Below, piece after piece: positions 48,177-57,273 of a stretch of DNA of 64,000 nucleotides. The stretch's first letter is position 1, and every line of letters begins with the position of its first letter. The position numbers and the translations under genes are program-made. Location: the NCBI RefSeq assembly GCF_050942215.1, contig NZ_CP192056.1:124001-188000 (forward strand), read 5' to 3'. The notes under the pieces are model-generated. The model saw nothing but the letters and a program-made list of their open reading frames with translations, ran no database searches and was not told the origin of the DNA. The DNA comes from Sphaerimonospora sp050942215. Lineage in GTDB: Bacteria > Actinomycetota > Actinomycetes > Streptosporangiales > Streptosporangiaceae.

Positions 48177-48731
48177 TCAGATGAAGTTCGAGGCCTGGGC
48201 GCGAGCCTCGGCCACGGCCTGGGCAAGGGAGTCGAGGAGGTCTCTCAGCGCGGCGATGGTCGGTTCGTCGGTGAGCCGTCCATCGGTGATCTTCCGCGTC
48301 GCGAGCGGGATCTCGAGCCCGTCCGGCAGGACGTTCGCACCCATCACCGTGAGCGTCTCCCTGAGCCACGCCTGGGCCCGGTTGCCGCCGGTCGACGCCG
48401 TGGACGCGCTCACCAGTGCGACCGGCTTGTTCGCGATCTCTCCGCCGCCGACCATCCACTCCAGCGCGTTCTTCAGCACTCCCGACGTCCCGTGGGCGTA
48501 CTCGGGCGTCACGATGAGCACGCCGTCCGACTCGCCGAGCCGGGCCCGCAGCTCCGCCACGACGTCGGGCAGGGCGTACTGCTCCTCGTCCGCGTTGAAG
48601 AACGGCAGCCGTCCCAGGCTCGGCTCGATGGTCAGTTCCCATGGGGGCGTGAAGAGGCCGGCCGTGGTCCGTAACACGGCGGCGTTGAGCGACCTGGCGC
48701 GCAGGCTGCCGCACATTCCAAGGATTCTCAT
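48177..48731 (-). CDS. NAD(P)H-dependent FMN reductase
   Basis: 184 residues of flavodoxin-like fold: GMCGSLRARSLNAAVLRTTA (phosphate loop), PFFNADEEQYALPDVVAEL, GVLIVTPEYAHGTSGVLKNA-LEWM (family signature PEYxxGxxGxLKNAxDW) and a GGNRAQ loop. It supplies reduced flavin or reduces quinones. Its ATG overlaps the stop of the adjacent P450 gene (ATGA), making it the last gene of the lipopeptide operon; electron supply to the P450s is possible but unproven. Confidence 0.9.
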   Translation of the reverse strand: MRILGMCGSLRARSLNAAVLRTTAGLFTPPWELTIEPSLGRLPFFNADEEQYALPDVVAELRARLGESDGVLIVTPEYAHGTSGVLKNALEWMVGGGEIANKPVALVSASTASTGGNRAQAWLRETLTVMGANVLPDGLEIPLATRKITDGRLTDEPTIAALRDLLDSLAQAVAEARAQASNFI

Positions 48732-49984
48732 CCTGTGAACCCGCTCTCGTGAGGCTGTGCCGTGAAGGTCACCGGCAGGGCGGACAGAGCACGTGACACG
48801 GTGGACGGGCGGTACGCGGGTTCACCGTCCAGCGCCAGCCCGGTCAGCTTAGCGAAGACCAGTGGCACCGCGATGCGTGCTTCCAGGCGCGCCAGCGGCG
48901 CGCCGAGGCAGTGGTGGATGCCGTGGCCGAAGGCGAGGTGGGAGCGTTCGCCACGGGTGATGTCGAAGTCTTCGCCGTTCGGGAAGCGTTCAGCGTCGCG
49001 GTCGGCGGCGGCGACGCTCAGCGCGACGGCCTCACCCGCCGGAATGGTCACGTCGCCGATCGTGACGGGCACCCGGGTGAAACGCCAGATGGCGTTCTGG
49101 ATCGGGCCGTCCCAGCGCAGCACCTCCTCGATGGCGTCCGGCCAGCGCTCCGGCTCGCGGTGCAGCAGGGCCAGCTGGTCGGGATGGCGCAGCAGCGCCA
49201 GGACGCTGCTGCCCAGCAGGTTCACCGTCGTCTCGTGGCCCGCCGACAGGAGCACGGCGAGCATGGCGACCAGCTCGTCCTCGCTGAGCCGGTCGGACTG
49301 GTCGCGGGCGTCGATGAGCGCGGACGTCAGGTCGTCTCCGCCTTCGGCGCGCTTGCGTTCGACCAGGGCGGCGAGGTAGGCGTGCACCTCCTGGAAGGCG
49401 GACATGGCCGCCTCCCGGCTGTCCTCGTCGTTGCTCATCACGGCCTCGACGGACCGCCTCAGCCGTTCGCCGTCCTCGGCGGGGACGTCCAGCAGGTGAC
49501 GGATGACCTCCATGGGCAGCAGCGCGGCGAACTCCGTGGTCAGGTCGGCGTGTCCGGCACGCTCGCCGCCGCGCCGCAGCAGACCGTCCAGCAGCCGGTT
49601 CGCCGTCTCCTCGATGCGCGGGGCCAGGGCCTCGATGCGGCGCGGCGTGAATCCCTTGGCCACCAGTGCCCGCAGTCTGGTGTGCCGCGGCGGGTCGGAG
49701 ACCAGCATCGAGTCACCCATGCCGATCACCACGTCGCCGGTGATCGGCACCCGCCCCTCGCGGAAGGCCGTCCAGGTGGCGGCCATGTCCTTCGAGTACG
49801 AATCGGTGTCGAGGAAGGCGCGGCGGCAGTCCTCGTACCGATTGATCATGAATGCCTCGACCCCGCCGGGAAGCGTGATCCGGTGGGCCCTGGCGTCTTT
49901 TCGCAGCGCCGCGTAGGCCGGGTATGGGTCGGCGACGAACTCGGGAGTGAACAGCGCGGCGGCGTGCGCCGGGCAGGTGGTCAT
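48728..49984 (-). CDS. Cytochrome P450 (first of two)
   Basis: 418 residues. I-helix LLSAGHETTVNLLGSSV, K-helix EEVLRWDGP (ExxR), heme loop FGHGIHHCLGAPLARLEARI with the axial Cys. Conserved acid and Thr in the oxygen-activation motif (HETT) indicate a normal monooxygenase. ATG 49984 (TTCPAHAAALFTPEFVADPY) follows GAAGG. Belongs to the actinomycete CYP105/107-like soluble class; the substrate is probably the lipopeptide or its acyl chain. Confidence 0.93.
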   Translation of the reverse strand: MTTCPAHAAALFTPEFVADPYPAYAALRKDARAHRITLPGGVEAFMINRYEDCRRAFLDTDSYSKDMAATWTAFREGRVPITGDVVIGMGDSMLVSDPPRHTRLRALVAKGFTPRRIEALAPRIEETANRLLDGLLRRGGERAGHADLTTEFAALLPMEVIRHLLDVPAEDGERLRRSVEAVMSNDEDSREAAMSAFQEVHAYLAALVERKRAEGGDDLTSALIDARDQSDRLSEDELVAMLAVLLSAGHETTVNLLGSSVLALLRHPDQLALLHREPERWPDAIEEVLRWDGPIQNAIWRFTRVPVTIGDVTIPAGEAVALSVAAADRDAERFPNGEDFDITRGERSHLAFGHGIHHCLGAPLARLEARIAVPLVFAKLTGLALDGEPAYRPSTVSRALSALPVTFTAQPHESGFTG

Positions 49985-50071
49985 GGTGGAAACCCTTCGG
50001 AGACTGTGAGAACCCTTCGGGAGGTGAGCATCTCGACGGCGACGGCGACGGCGACTCGGGTGCGGGTCGAC

Positions 50072-50116
50072 GTCAACGGATCGACGGTCAACGACTCGAC
50101 GGTCAACGACTCGGCG
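50072..50116. repeat. Three 15-bp tandem repeats between the P450 genes
   Basis: GTCAACGGATCGACG, GTCAACGACTCGACG, GTCAACGACTCGGCG in direct succession. Part of a 184-bp gap with no gene; a second pair of AACCCTTCGG repeats lies nearer the start of the first P450. Confidence 0.85.
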
Positions 50117-50168
50117 GGTCGACGCCGACGACTCGATGAAACGAATCAACGGATCGACGGATCCCGGA

Positions 50169-51362
50169 TCACCAGACGACGGGAAGCCTCCGCACTCCGT
50201 ACAGGACCATGTCGTGCCGGAACGGGAGCTCGGCGAGCGGTCCGGCCGGACGCAGGTCCGGCAGCCGCTCGAACAGGCCGCGGAACACCTCGCTGAGCTC
50301 GACCCGGGCCAGGGTGGCGCCGATGCATTTGTGGAAGCCGTGGCCGAAGGCGAGGTGGTCGGTGGTGTTCTCGCGGTGGATGTCGAAGACGTCGGCGTCC
50401 TCGAAGACGCTCTGGTCGCGGTTGGCGGCGTTCAACATCACCAGGACGCCGTCGCCGGCCTGGATCCGCTGTCCGCCGATGACGACGTCCTCGACGGCGG
50501 CGCGCGGCAGCCCCGCGTGGTTGATCGACAGGTAACGCAGCAGCTCCTCGACGGCGGCAGGCATGAGCCGCGGGTCACGCCGCAACTCGGCCAGCTGGCC
50601 GGGGTGTTCGAACAGGGTCACGGCGCCGATGCCGATCATCTGGGCCATGGTGTCGTACCCGGCGAGCAGCAGCAGCGCCGCCATGCCCACGAGCTCCGTG
50701 TGGGTGAGAGCACCGTCGGCGGCACGCGAGACCATGCGGCCGAACAGGTCGTCGGAGGGGTGCAGCTCCTTCGCTGTGACCAGGCGGTCGAAGTATCCCA
50801 TCAGCTCGATCGCGGCCCGTTCCGCCTGCTCCGGCGTGCTGCTGCGGTCGAGGACGGTGTCGGTGAGGGTGACGAACAGCACGTGGTCCTCGAAGGGCAC
50901 CCCGAGGATCTCGCAGATGGTCATGGCGGCCATGGGCAGTGCGAACTGGCCGACCAGGTCGGCCGATCTCCTGCCGTCGGCGGTCATGTCGTCGACGAGC
51001 CGGTCGAGGATGCGGCGCATCGCCGGCCGCAGCGCCTCCATCTGGTTGATCAGGAACTCGCGGGTCACGAAGCGGCGCAGCCGCCCGTGGTCCGGCGGGT
51101 CGGACTGCATGAAGAAGCCCGGGGGCGGCGGCACGTCGCCGGTGACGTACGTGGGGAAGCCCGGTGTGCGCGGGTCGGAGCTGAAGGCGCGGCTGGTGAG
51201 GACGGCACGCACATCCTCGTGCCGGGTGACGACCCAGGCGGTGTCCCCCCGTGGTGTGCGGACCTGGAACACCGGGCGTTCACTGCTGAGCGTCCGATAT
51301 TGCGGCGGCGGGTCGAGCGGGTGATTTCGGGGCATCGGGAAGTCGGGCAGTGTCGTGGTCAT
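50169..51362 (-). CDS. Cytochrome P450 (second of two)
   Basis: 397 residues. I-helix ALLLLAGYDTMAQMIGIGA, K-helix EELLRYLSI, heme loop FGHGFHKCIGATLARVELSE with the axial Cys. Here the oxygen-activation motif is YDT, also functional in the family. It differs enough from its neighbour that the two are unlikely to be recent duplicates. ATG 51362 (TTTLPDFPMPRNHPLDPPPQ) follows GGAG. Likely tailoring oxidation in the lipopeptide pathway, or acyl-ACP oxidation, since the ACP gene is next upstream. Confidence 0.93.
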   Translation of the reverse strand: MTTTLPDFPMPRNHPLDPPPQYRTLSSERPVFQVRTPRGDTAWVVTRHEDVRAVLTSRAFSSDPRTPGFPTYVTGDVPPPPGFFMQSDPPDHGRLRRFVTREFLINQMEALRPAMRRILDRLVDDMTADGRRSADLVGQFALPMAAMTICEILGVPFEDHVLFVTLTDTVLDRSSTPEQAERAAIELMGYFDRLVTAKELHPSDDLFGRMVSRAADGALTHTELVGMAALLLLAGYDTMAQMIGIGAVTLFEHPGQLAELRRDPRLMPAAVEELLRYLSINHAGLPRAAVEDVVIGGQRIQAGDGVLVMLNAANRDQSVFEDADVFDIHRENTTDHLAFGHGFHKCIGATLARVELSEVFRGLFERLPDLRPAGPLAELPFRHDMVLYGVRRLPVVW

Positions 51363-51424
51363 CGCATCGGCTCCAGGGGGCGGTAACGGCGTTTCGGCGG
51401 ACGTGCGGAAGCAGGGCCGTTCCC

Positions 51425-51466
51425 ACGCACGGTCACGGTTCGGCCACGCATGGTCACGGTTCGGGC
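51425..51466. repeat. Two 21-bp tandem repeats between ACP and P450 genes
   Basis: CACGCACGGTCACGGTTCGG-C (51425-51445) and CACGCATGGTCACGGTTCGG-G (51446-51466), with a decayed third unit. In the 122-bp gap upstream of the second P450. Confidence 0.85.
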
Positions 51467-51484
51467 ACGGGTCCGGGGCACGGC

Positions 51485-51799
51485 TCAGGTACGGCCTGCC
51501 GCGATCAGCGGCGCCAGCGCCTCGGAGAGCGACCCGAGCACGGGGTGATCCCACAGCAAGGTCGGCTCGACCTCGATGCCGTAGTGGTCCTCGATGTCGG
51601 CGCACAGGCTCAGCGCGTGCACCGAGTCCAGGCCGTACTCCGACAGCGGCAGGTCGGAGCGGATCTCCGCGACGGGGCATCGCGCATAGTCGGCGACGCG
51701 GGCGCACAGCCACTGCCTTATCTCCTCGGCCGGGATCGCCGGATCCGCCGGGGCGGGCTCGTCGCGCCGCTGCTTCGCGGATGTCGTGGCTTCTGGCAT
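51485..51799 (-). CDS. Acyl carrier protein
   Basis: 104 residues with the phosphopantetheine site SEYGLDSVHALSLCADIEDH at about 52-72, the Ser being the attachment residue. About 25 N-terminal residues are disordered. With the neighbouring fatty acyl-AMP ligase and two ACAD-like proteins it forms a lipid-starter unit: the ligase loads a fatty acid onto this carrier, the dehydrogenases act on the bound chain, and the NRPS receives it. Encoded 19 bases after the first ACAD-like gene. Confidence 0.92.
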   Translation of the reverse strand: MPEATTSAKQRRDEPAPADPAIPAEEIRQWLCARVADYARCPVAEIRSDLPLSEYGLDSVHALSLCADIEDHYGIEVEPTLLWDHPVLGSLSEALAPLIAAGRT

Positions 51800-51818
51800 G
51801 TGTCCTTCCGGGTGTTGG

Positions 51819-53549
51819 TCAGGCCCCGGTGGGGCGGCGGCTCAGATCGAACGTCAGGCCCGCGGTGAACCGCCCCGTCAGTTCCGCGTACAACGGCTCG
51901 GTCAGGGATGCGGGGAGCGGGTCGTGGTGACGGCCCAGGTGTGCCCGGAGACGGTGCAGGGCGGCGAGCGTCCAGGCCGGGTCGGCGGCGAAACCGGCCG
52001 TGCCGGAGGGGCGGTGCCACCAGAGGCCGAGACAGGCGGACGCCGCGAGCACGCCGGTCCACTGCCGGGCCAGGGCGAACGCGTGCGGCGGCGCGGCGGG
52101 CCCGAGCAGGCCGGGCGGCAACTCGGCCGCGCCGCGGGCCAGCGCCGCCAGGTCGGCGAGGTGGGCGTAGGCGGCCGCCGCTATTTCCCGGTCGTCCCGC
52201 GCGGCGGCGGCGCCCTCGATCAGGGAGCGGCTCAGCGGGTCCCGGCCCCGGGAGGTGATCGCGAGCTCGGCGAGGCGGAGCCCGGGGAGCGGCTGCCCGG
52301 GGTGGAAGGTCTCAGCCGGCAGCGGCGGCGTGTCCGCGCCGTGCCATCCGCGGCGGGCGGTGATCGGCAGTTGCGGCAGCAGTGACAGCTCACAGGACAC
52401 GCGCGAGGCGTGCCCGAAGGCGGAGGGCTGCACGTCGCGCAGCAGCTTCTGAAACAGCGACCGTTCCCCCGAGCGCAGGTAGAACTGCGAGCCGAGCAGC
52501 TCGGACAGCCGGTAGACAGCCGCCATCAGGATCTTCGGTACGAGCGATTTCACGGCGGCCGCGTAGACGGCGGTCGCTCCCGGCGCGAGGTGTGCGGCAC
52601 GGGCCGCGACGGTGGTGAAGGCGTCGGCGAGCAGCAGGTCCGCGAACGTCTCGGCGAGGATCGAGCGGGACAGCGGCAGATCGGCGACGGCACCCCCGTA
52701 CAGGCGGCGGGCGTGCACCCCGCGCAGGGCGGTGCGCAGCGCGGTGTCGAGCAGGCCCACGGTCATGCCGGGAAGGGCGATGCGGGTGAGCTGGAAGGAG
52801 CGCATGGCCGTCTCGACGCCGAGGCCGGGGAGGCCGAGCACGCTGCCGGCCGGCACGGGGCAGTCGACGAACTCGACGCCGGCGAGCCGCACGCCGCGCA
52901 TGCCGACCGTGCGAAAGCGTCCCAGGCGGCGTACGGCTCGGGCGGGCAGCGTGTCGGCGTCGAGAACGAGCTGGGAGTGACTCCGGCCGCCGTGGGCCGG
53001 GTCGGTGCGGGCGAACAGCACCATGACGCCCGCCCGGTCGAGGTTGGCCACGACCTCCTTGCGGCCGTTGAGGCGCAGCAGGCCGTCGGGTCCGGGCAGC
53101 GCGGTGAGCCCGGCGCGGGACAGGTCGTTGCCGTGCGCGAGTTCGTGATAAGCGCACGCGGCGCGGTCGCCGGTCAGCAGCCGCTCGGCGAAGCGGGTCT
53201 GCTGATCATGGCTGCCGGACGTCCACACGTTGACGGCCGCCATGAACGAGCCCGCTCCGTAGCCGAGTCCGAGGCAGGGATCGCGCCGGTACACGGCGCG
53301 CATCACGTCGATCAGCCCTTCCAGGTCGTGGAAACGGCCGCCGAGCCTTTCGGGCACGAAGTGGGTGTTCAGCTCGAAGCCGTCCAGCAGCCTCTCGCCC
53401 TCGGCGAGCATCTCGCCGCGTTCGTCGGCGGCGAGGACCGCGCCGCCGCCGACCGGGTTTCCGGGGTCTCCGGCGTCGCCGAACAGCTTCTCCAGGGCGT
53501 CGACCCGGGTGTCCGCCCGGGTGGGGCCCGCGGACGAGGGGAGGGTCAT
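51819..53549 (-). CDS. Acyl-CoA dehydrogenase-like protein 1 (acyl-ACP oxidation)
   Basis: 576 residues of ACAD fold: N-terminal helices (FELNTHFVPERLGGRFHDLE), middle beta domain (AACAYHELAHGNDLSRAGLT, where most members have TEPxxGSD, then LRLNGRKEVVANLDRAGVMV), C-terminal helical domain (GVETAMRSFQLTRIALPGMT, RRLYGGAVADLPLSRSILAE) and a long extra tail of about 180 residues. The altered substrate loop suggests an ACP-bound or otherwise unusual substrate, or a partner role. The ATG overlaps the stop of ACAD-like 2 (ATGA). Paired ACADs beside a fatty acyl-AMP ligase and an ACP make unsaturated acyl chains in ramoplanin-type pathways. Confidence 0.82.
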   Translation of the reverse strand: MTLPSSAGPTRADTRVDALEKLFGDAGDPGNPVGGGAVLAADERGEMLAEGERLLDGFELNTHFVPERLGGRFHDLEGLIDVMRAVYRRDPCLGLGYGAGSFMAAVNVWTSGSHDQQTRFAERLLTGDRAACAYHELAHGNDLSRAGLTALPGPDGLLRLNGRKEVVANLDRAGVMVLFARTDPAHGGRSHSQLVLDADTLPARAVRRLGRFRTVGMRGVRLAGVEFVDCPVPAGSVLGLPGLGVETAMRSFQLTRIALPGMTVGLLDTALRTALRGVHARRLYGGAVADLPLSRSILAETFADLLLADAFTTVAARAAHLAPGATAVYAAAVKSLVPKILMAAVYRLSELLGSQFYLRSGERSLFQKLLRDVQPSAFGHASRVSCELSLLPQLPITARRGWHGADTPPLPAETFHPGQPLPGLRLAELAITSRGRDPLSRSLIEGAAAARDDREIAAAAYAHLADLAALARGAAELPPGLLGPAAPPHAFALARQWTGVLAASACLGLWWHRPSGTAGFAADPAWTLAALHRLRAHLGRHHDPLPASLTEPLYAELTGRFTAGLTFDLSRRPTGA

Positions 53550-55522
53550 CGGACGGGCTCCTTCGACGTCAGCAGGGGTTCGTACGCGTCGTTGGGAGCC
53601 TGGTGGCCGGGCCTGAGCAGTTCGAGTGCCCGCTCCAGGGCCGCGGTGAGCATCGCGTTCCGGTCCGGCTCGCCGGGAGCGGCGAGGATCAGGTGGGCGG
53701 CACTGGCCCCCGCGAAGCACAGCTCGTAGCGGCGGGCCACCGCGAACGCCTGCGGGGGCGTGTCCCGGCCGCCGGGCGGCAGCGCCGCCATGGCCTCGAC
53801 GACGGAGGCGGTCTCCGCCGCGAGCTCGGCGGTCAGATGGTGGGCACGCGGGGGTACGGCGCCGGCCGCGGCCAGCGGGGCGAGCCGCCGTACGGCGGCG
53901 GGGAGTGCCTGCACCACCGTGCAGCCGGTACGGCTGAGCAGCCGCAGGGCGGTGAAGTCCAGCGGCGGCGTGCGCGTCAGGTCCTCGACGGCGGCGAGGC
54001 CGGCCTCGTCGTGGCCGCCGCCGAGCCACCGCCGCCGCAGAAGGGCGAACTGCGCGGCCAGCGACGCGCGGTTCACCGCGGTGGTGCCGTCGAAGATGGA
54101 GACGATGCGGTGGTCGCGTTCCAGCTTCTGGAACATGCCGTCGGCGTGCTGCCGGGTCAGGAATCCGCGGACGCCGAGGATCTCGGCGAGGTCGTCGATG
54201 GCCTGCTGCACGATGTCCGGCACACCGGCCTTGACGAGCGCGGACACCACGCTCATCTCACCCGTCAGGCAGTGGGCCGAACGCGCCGCGATCAGCGAGG
54301 CGGCGTCGGCGAGAGCCAGGGAGGCGGCGGCCCGGCCCAGCACCCGCCGGGCCAGCGGAAGTTCGATGAGCGTGGTGCCGTACATGTCGCGGCTCGCCGC
54401 GAAGTCGCGGGCCAGCCGCAGCGCGTGCTCGCCGGCGCCCAGGGAGAGCGAGACGCACACGGTCCGGGTCAGCTGGAGTGCCCGCAGCACGGTCTCCAGG
54501 CCATCGCCCACCTTGCCGATCAGCGTGTCGGCGGGGACGACCGCGCCCTCGAACCCGATTCCGCTGATGTCGGCGCCCCTGATGCCGTGCGTCGGCTCCT
54601 TCGGCAGGTTTCGCCAGGCGTTTTCGGGCAGGTCGGCCTTGTCGACCAGGAACAGGCTGAATCCACGCTCGCCGCCCTCGGGTGAGGTGCGCGCAAGCAC
54701 GCAGACGAAGCGCCCGCGGGTGGCGTTGTTCACCGGCCACTTCACGCCGTCGAGTCGCCAGCCGCCGCCCGGTGCGGAGCCGCCGCCGGGTACCGAGCCG
54801 TTGCCGGGGGCCGAGCGCCCGTCCGACGCCGGGCCATTCTCCGACGCCGAATGGGCGTCCGGCGCCGAGCCGTAGTCCGGTGCCGAGCCGTCGTCCGATG
54901 CCAGGTGGGCGTCCGATGCGGGAACCGCGCTGAATCGCCCGGCGAGCAGGTCGCTGCCGAGCCCCGGCTCGGTCAGCCCCCACGCGACCACGGCGCCTCG
55001 GAGCACCTCCCGGGCCAGCGCCTGCCGCTGCTCCCGGTCGCCCGCGACCCAGGTGCACACCGCGCCGAGGAACGTCTTGCCGTGCGCCACCGCGACCGTC
55101 AGGTCGCGCCGCGCCACCGTGCGCAGGGCGGCGAGCAGTTCCGGCAGGCCGCCGGGTACGCCGCCCAGCTCGGCGGGGACGTAGGCGCGGGTGATCCCGA
55201 GTTCGTCCAGCAGTGCGCATTCGCCCGCGGGGAACTCCTCCAGCTCGTCGAGCGCCGCGCTGCGCGACGTGCGGAACAGCCGCCCCCCGTCCGCCTCGGC
55301 ACGGCGGTCCGTCACCTCGTCCGCCGTCTCGCCCACGGCTTCGTGCCTCGCCGCGTCGATCGCCTCGTCGAGCAGGCGGGGTAGCGCGTCCGGCCACCCG
55401 AGAGCGGCGGCGCTCACAATGCCCGACTCTCCGGTGCTCCCAGTGCTCCCAATGTTCCCAGTGTTCCCGGTGCTCCCGGTGCTCCACATGTTTCCGGCGC
55501 TCCCGGCGCTCCTTGCGCTCAC
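53546..55522 (-). CDS. Acyl-CoA dehydrogenase-like protein 2 with repeat-derived insertions
   Basis: 658 residues. ACAD motifs are better kept than in protein 1: AYVPAELGGVPGGLPELLAA, VVAWGLTEPGLGSDLLAGRF (TEPxxGSD), GIRGADISGIGFEGAVVPAD, LQLTRTVCVSLSLGAGEHAL, GVRGFLTRQHADGMFQKLER and HRIVSIFDGTTAVNR. Two oddities: the N terminus is a run of STGNTG-like units from a 9-bp repeat, and an Asp/Ser/Ala/Gly/Pro-rich insertion of about 50 residues (200-252) interrupts the beta domain just before GGGWRLDGVKWPVNN. Overlaps the ligase and ACAD 1 genes by four bases each. Confidence 0.85.
   Translation of the reverse strand: MSARSAGSAGNMWSTGSTGNTGNIGSTGSTGESGIVSAAALGWPDALPRLLDEAIDAARHEAVGETADEVTDRRAEADGGRLFRTSRSAALDELEEFPAGECALLDELGITRAYVPAELGGVPGGLPELLAALRTVARRDLTVAVAHGKTFLGAVCTWVAGDREQRQALAREVLRGAVVAWGLTEPGLGSDLLAGRFSAVPASDAHLASDDGSAPDYGSAPDAHSASENGPASDGRSAPGNGSVPGGGSAPGGGWRLDGVKWPVNNATRGRFVCVLARTSPEGGERGFSLFLVDKADLPENAWRNLPKEPTHGIRGADISGIGFEGAVVPADTLIGKVGDGLETVLRALQLTRTVCVSLSLGAGEHALRLARDFAASRDMYGTTLIELPLARRVLGRAAASLALADAASLIAARSAHCLTGEMSVVSALVKAGVPDIVQQAIDDLAEILGVRGFLTRQHADGMFQKLERDHRIVSIFDGTTAVNRASLAAQFALLRRRWLGGGHDEAGLAAVEDLTRTPPLDFTALRLLSRTGCTVVQALPAAVRRLAPLAAAGAVPPRAHHLTAELAAETASVVEAMAALPPGGRDTPPQAFAVARRYELCFAGASAAHLILAAPGEPDRNAMLTAALERALELLRPGHQAPNDAYEPLLTSKEPVR
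54766..54920. repeat. Imperfect repeat tract inside ACAD-like 2
   Basis: GCCGAGCCGTxGTCCGGTG-like units of 15 to 30 bp recur about six times and encode the DGSAPDYGSAPDAHSASENG insertion. Probably expanded by slippage in frame. Confidence 0.75.
55433..55513. repeat. Nine 9-bp tandem repeats at the start of ACAD-like 2
   Basis: Nine consecutive units of the form GGTGCTCCC (variants AGTGCTCCC, AATGTTCCC, AGTGTTCCC, GGCGCTCCC). On the coding strand they give the STG/NTG/NIG tripeptides of the N terminus. Confidence 0.9.
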
Positions 55523-57273
55523 GGTGTGCCCTCGGTCATCACCGACCGCACCGCCGGGTCGACGTCCTGGTAGAGCGGTGTCAGCGCGCCGCTGAGGAAC
55601 AGCTCCCGCATCTCGGAGCGCTGCACCTTGCCGCTGGTGGTCTTGCGGATCGCGCCGCGCCGCAGCAGCGCCAAACCGGCGGCGCGCACGCCGAACTCGC
55701 GCTGGATCGTCGCCCGCATCTCGGCGGCGAGCTCGGCCAGTTGCCCGTCCTGGAACCGCCCGCGCACCTCGTGCAACACCACGACCTGCTCGTCGGGCGC
55801 CGGCACGGTGAACACAGTGCCCGCGAGCGTGGTCAGCGGCGGGTGCTGGAGCCGCAGTTCGTGTTCGATGTCATGGGGATAGAGGTTGCGGCCGCGCACG
55901 ATCAGCAGGTCCTTCCTGCGGCCGGTGATGAACAGCTCGCCGTCGCGCAGCGCGCCGAGATCACCGGTGCGCAGGTACGGCCCGTCGCCGTCGGCGGTGT
56001 GGGCACGGAACGTCGCCTCGGTGGCGTCGGCGCGGCCCCAGTAGCCGGCGGCGACGCTCGGGCCGCGCAGCCAGATCTCGCCGGTCGTGCCGTCGGGCAG
56101 CACCCGGTGATCGTCCGGATCGACGATCAGTACGTCGAAGTCGGGGGCGTCGCCGCAGCCGACCAGCTCTCGCGCCGGGCCGCCCGGCCGGGGCGGCTCC
56201 AGGGTGTGCTTCTCCAACGCGGCAGGGTCCACCGGTTCTACGCGCGGTGGGCGGCTTCCCCTGCCGGAGACGTAGACCGTGGCCTCGGCCATCCCGTAGC
56301 AGGGGGCGAAGGCATCGGCACGGAAGCCGACGGCGGCGAAGCGTGCGGCGAAGTCACGCAGGGTGGACGCCTGGATCGGCTCGGAGCCGTTGGCGGCGAA
56401 CCGCCACCCGGACAGGTCGACCTCGGCGAGCTGGGCGTCGGTGACCCGTCGCACGCACAGTTCGTACCCGAAGTCGGGCGCGGCCGAGTAGCCGATGCCG
56501 TGGCGGCCGAGCATCGTGAGCCAGTGGTGCGGGCGTTTGACGAAGGCGGTGGCGGACATCAGCGTGCAGCTGCTCCCGAGGAACAGGCTCGGCAGCAGCT
56601 GCCCCATCAGCCCCATGTCGTGGTAGAGGGGGATCCAGCCGCCGAAGCCGGTCTCCTCGGTCAGGCCCAGGGCCCGGCGGAGGCTGTCGGCGTTGTGCAG
56701 CAGGTTGCCGTGGTCGACCATCACGCCCTTGGGGTCGCCGGTCGAGCCCGAGGTGTACTGCAGGAGGACGAGGTCGCGGGCGCCGACCCCGGGATCGCGC
56801 CAGCGCTCGGCTTCGCCGAAATCCCCGGTGTCGCTGGCCGCCACCGGGATGCCGAGACCCTGGCCGTCGACCCACTGCCCGACCTCGTCCAACTGCGCGG
56901 AGTCGGTGAGCGCCAGGCTCACCCCGGCGTCGGTGGCGATCCGGGTGACCCTGCGCTGCTGGTAGCTGAACTGCCCCGGCATGGGTGCCGGCACGGCGAC
57001 GACGCCCGCGTAAAGACAGCCGAGGAAGGCCGTGACGAAGGGCAGGCCGGGCGGGTAGAGCAGCATCACCCGGTCGCCGGGGGCGTGGTGGTCCCGCAGC
57101 CGGGCGGCGACGCGGCGCGCCTCGGAGTCCAGGGCCGCGAAGCTGAGGCTGCTCACGCCGTCGGCCCGATCGTGGTCGTGCACGAACGTGACGGCCGTCC
57201 GGTCGGGGCGCTCCCGGGCGTGGCGGCGCAGCAGGTGCAGAGCCGTGGGCTCGCTGAACGGGGAGTCGGTCAC
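55519..57273 (-). CDS. Fatty acyl-AMP ligase (FAAL)
   Basis: 584 residues of the adenylate-forming family, FAAL type. Motifs: QYTSGSTGDPKGVMVDHGNL (P-loop), GFGGWIPLYHDMGLMGQLLP (typical of FAALs), GYSAAPDFGYELC, CYGMAEATVYVSG, YLRTGDLG and the late KTTSGKVQRSEMR. It activates a fatty acid as acyl-AMP and transfers it to an ACP, here most likely the carrier at 51485. GTG 57273 overlaps the stop of the reductase gene (GTGA). Length and motifs are normal for DptE- or LipD-like starters. Confidence 0.94.
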   Translation of the reverse strand: MTDSPFSEPTALHLLRRHARERPDRTAVTFVHDHDRADGVSSLSFAALDSEARRVAARLRDHHAPGDRVMLLYPPGLPFVTAFLGCLYAGVVAVPAPMPGQFSYQQRRVTRIATDAGVSLALTDSAQLDEVGQWVDGQGLGIPVAASDTGDFGEAERWRDPGVGARDLVLLQYTSGSTGDPKGVMVDHGNLLHNADSLRRALGLTEETGFGGWIPLYHDMGLMGQLLPSLFLGSSCTLMSATAFVKRPHHWLTMLGRHGIGYSAAPDFGYELCVRRVTDAQLAEVDLSGWRFAANGSEPIQASTLRDFAARFAAVGFRADAFAPCYGMAEATVYVSGRGSRPPRVEPVDPAALEKHTLEPPRPGGPARELVGCGDAPDFDVLIVDPDDHRVLPDGTTGEIWLRGPSVAAGYWGRADATEATFRAHTADGDGPYLRTGDLGALRDGELFITGRRKDLLIVRGRNLYPHDIEHELRLQHPPLTTLAGTVFTVPAPDEQVVVLHEVRGRFQDGQLAELAAEMRATIQREFGVRAAGLALLRRGAIRKTTSGKVQRSEMRELFLSGALTPLYQDVDPAVRSVMTEGTP

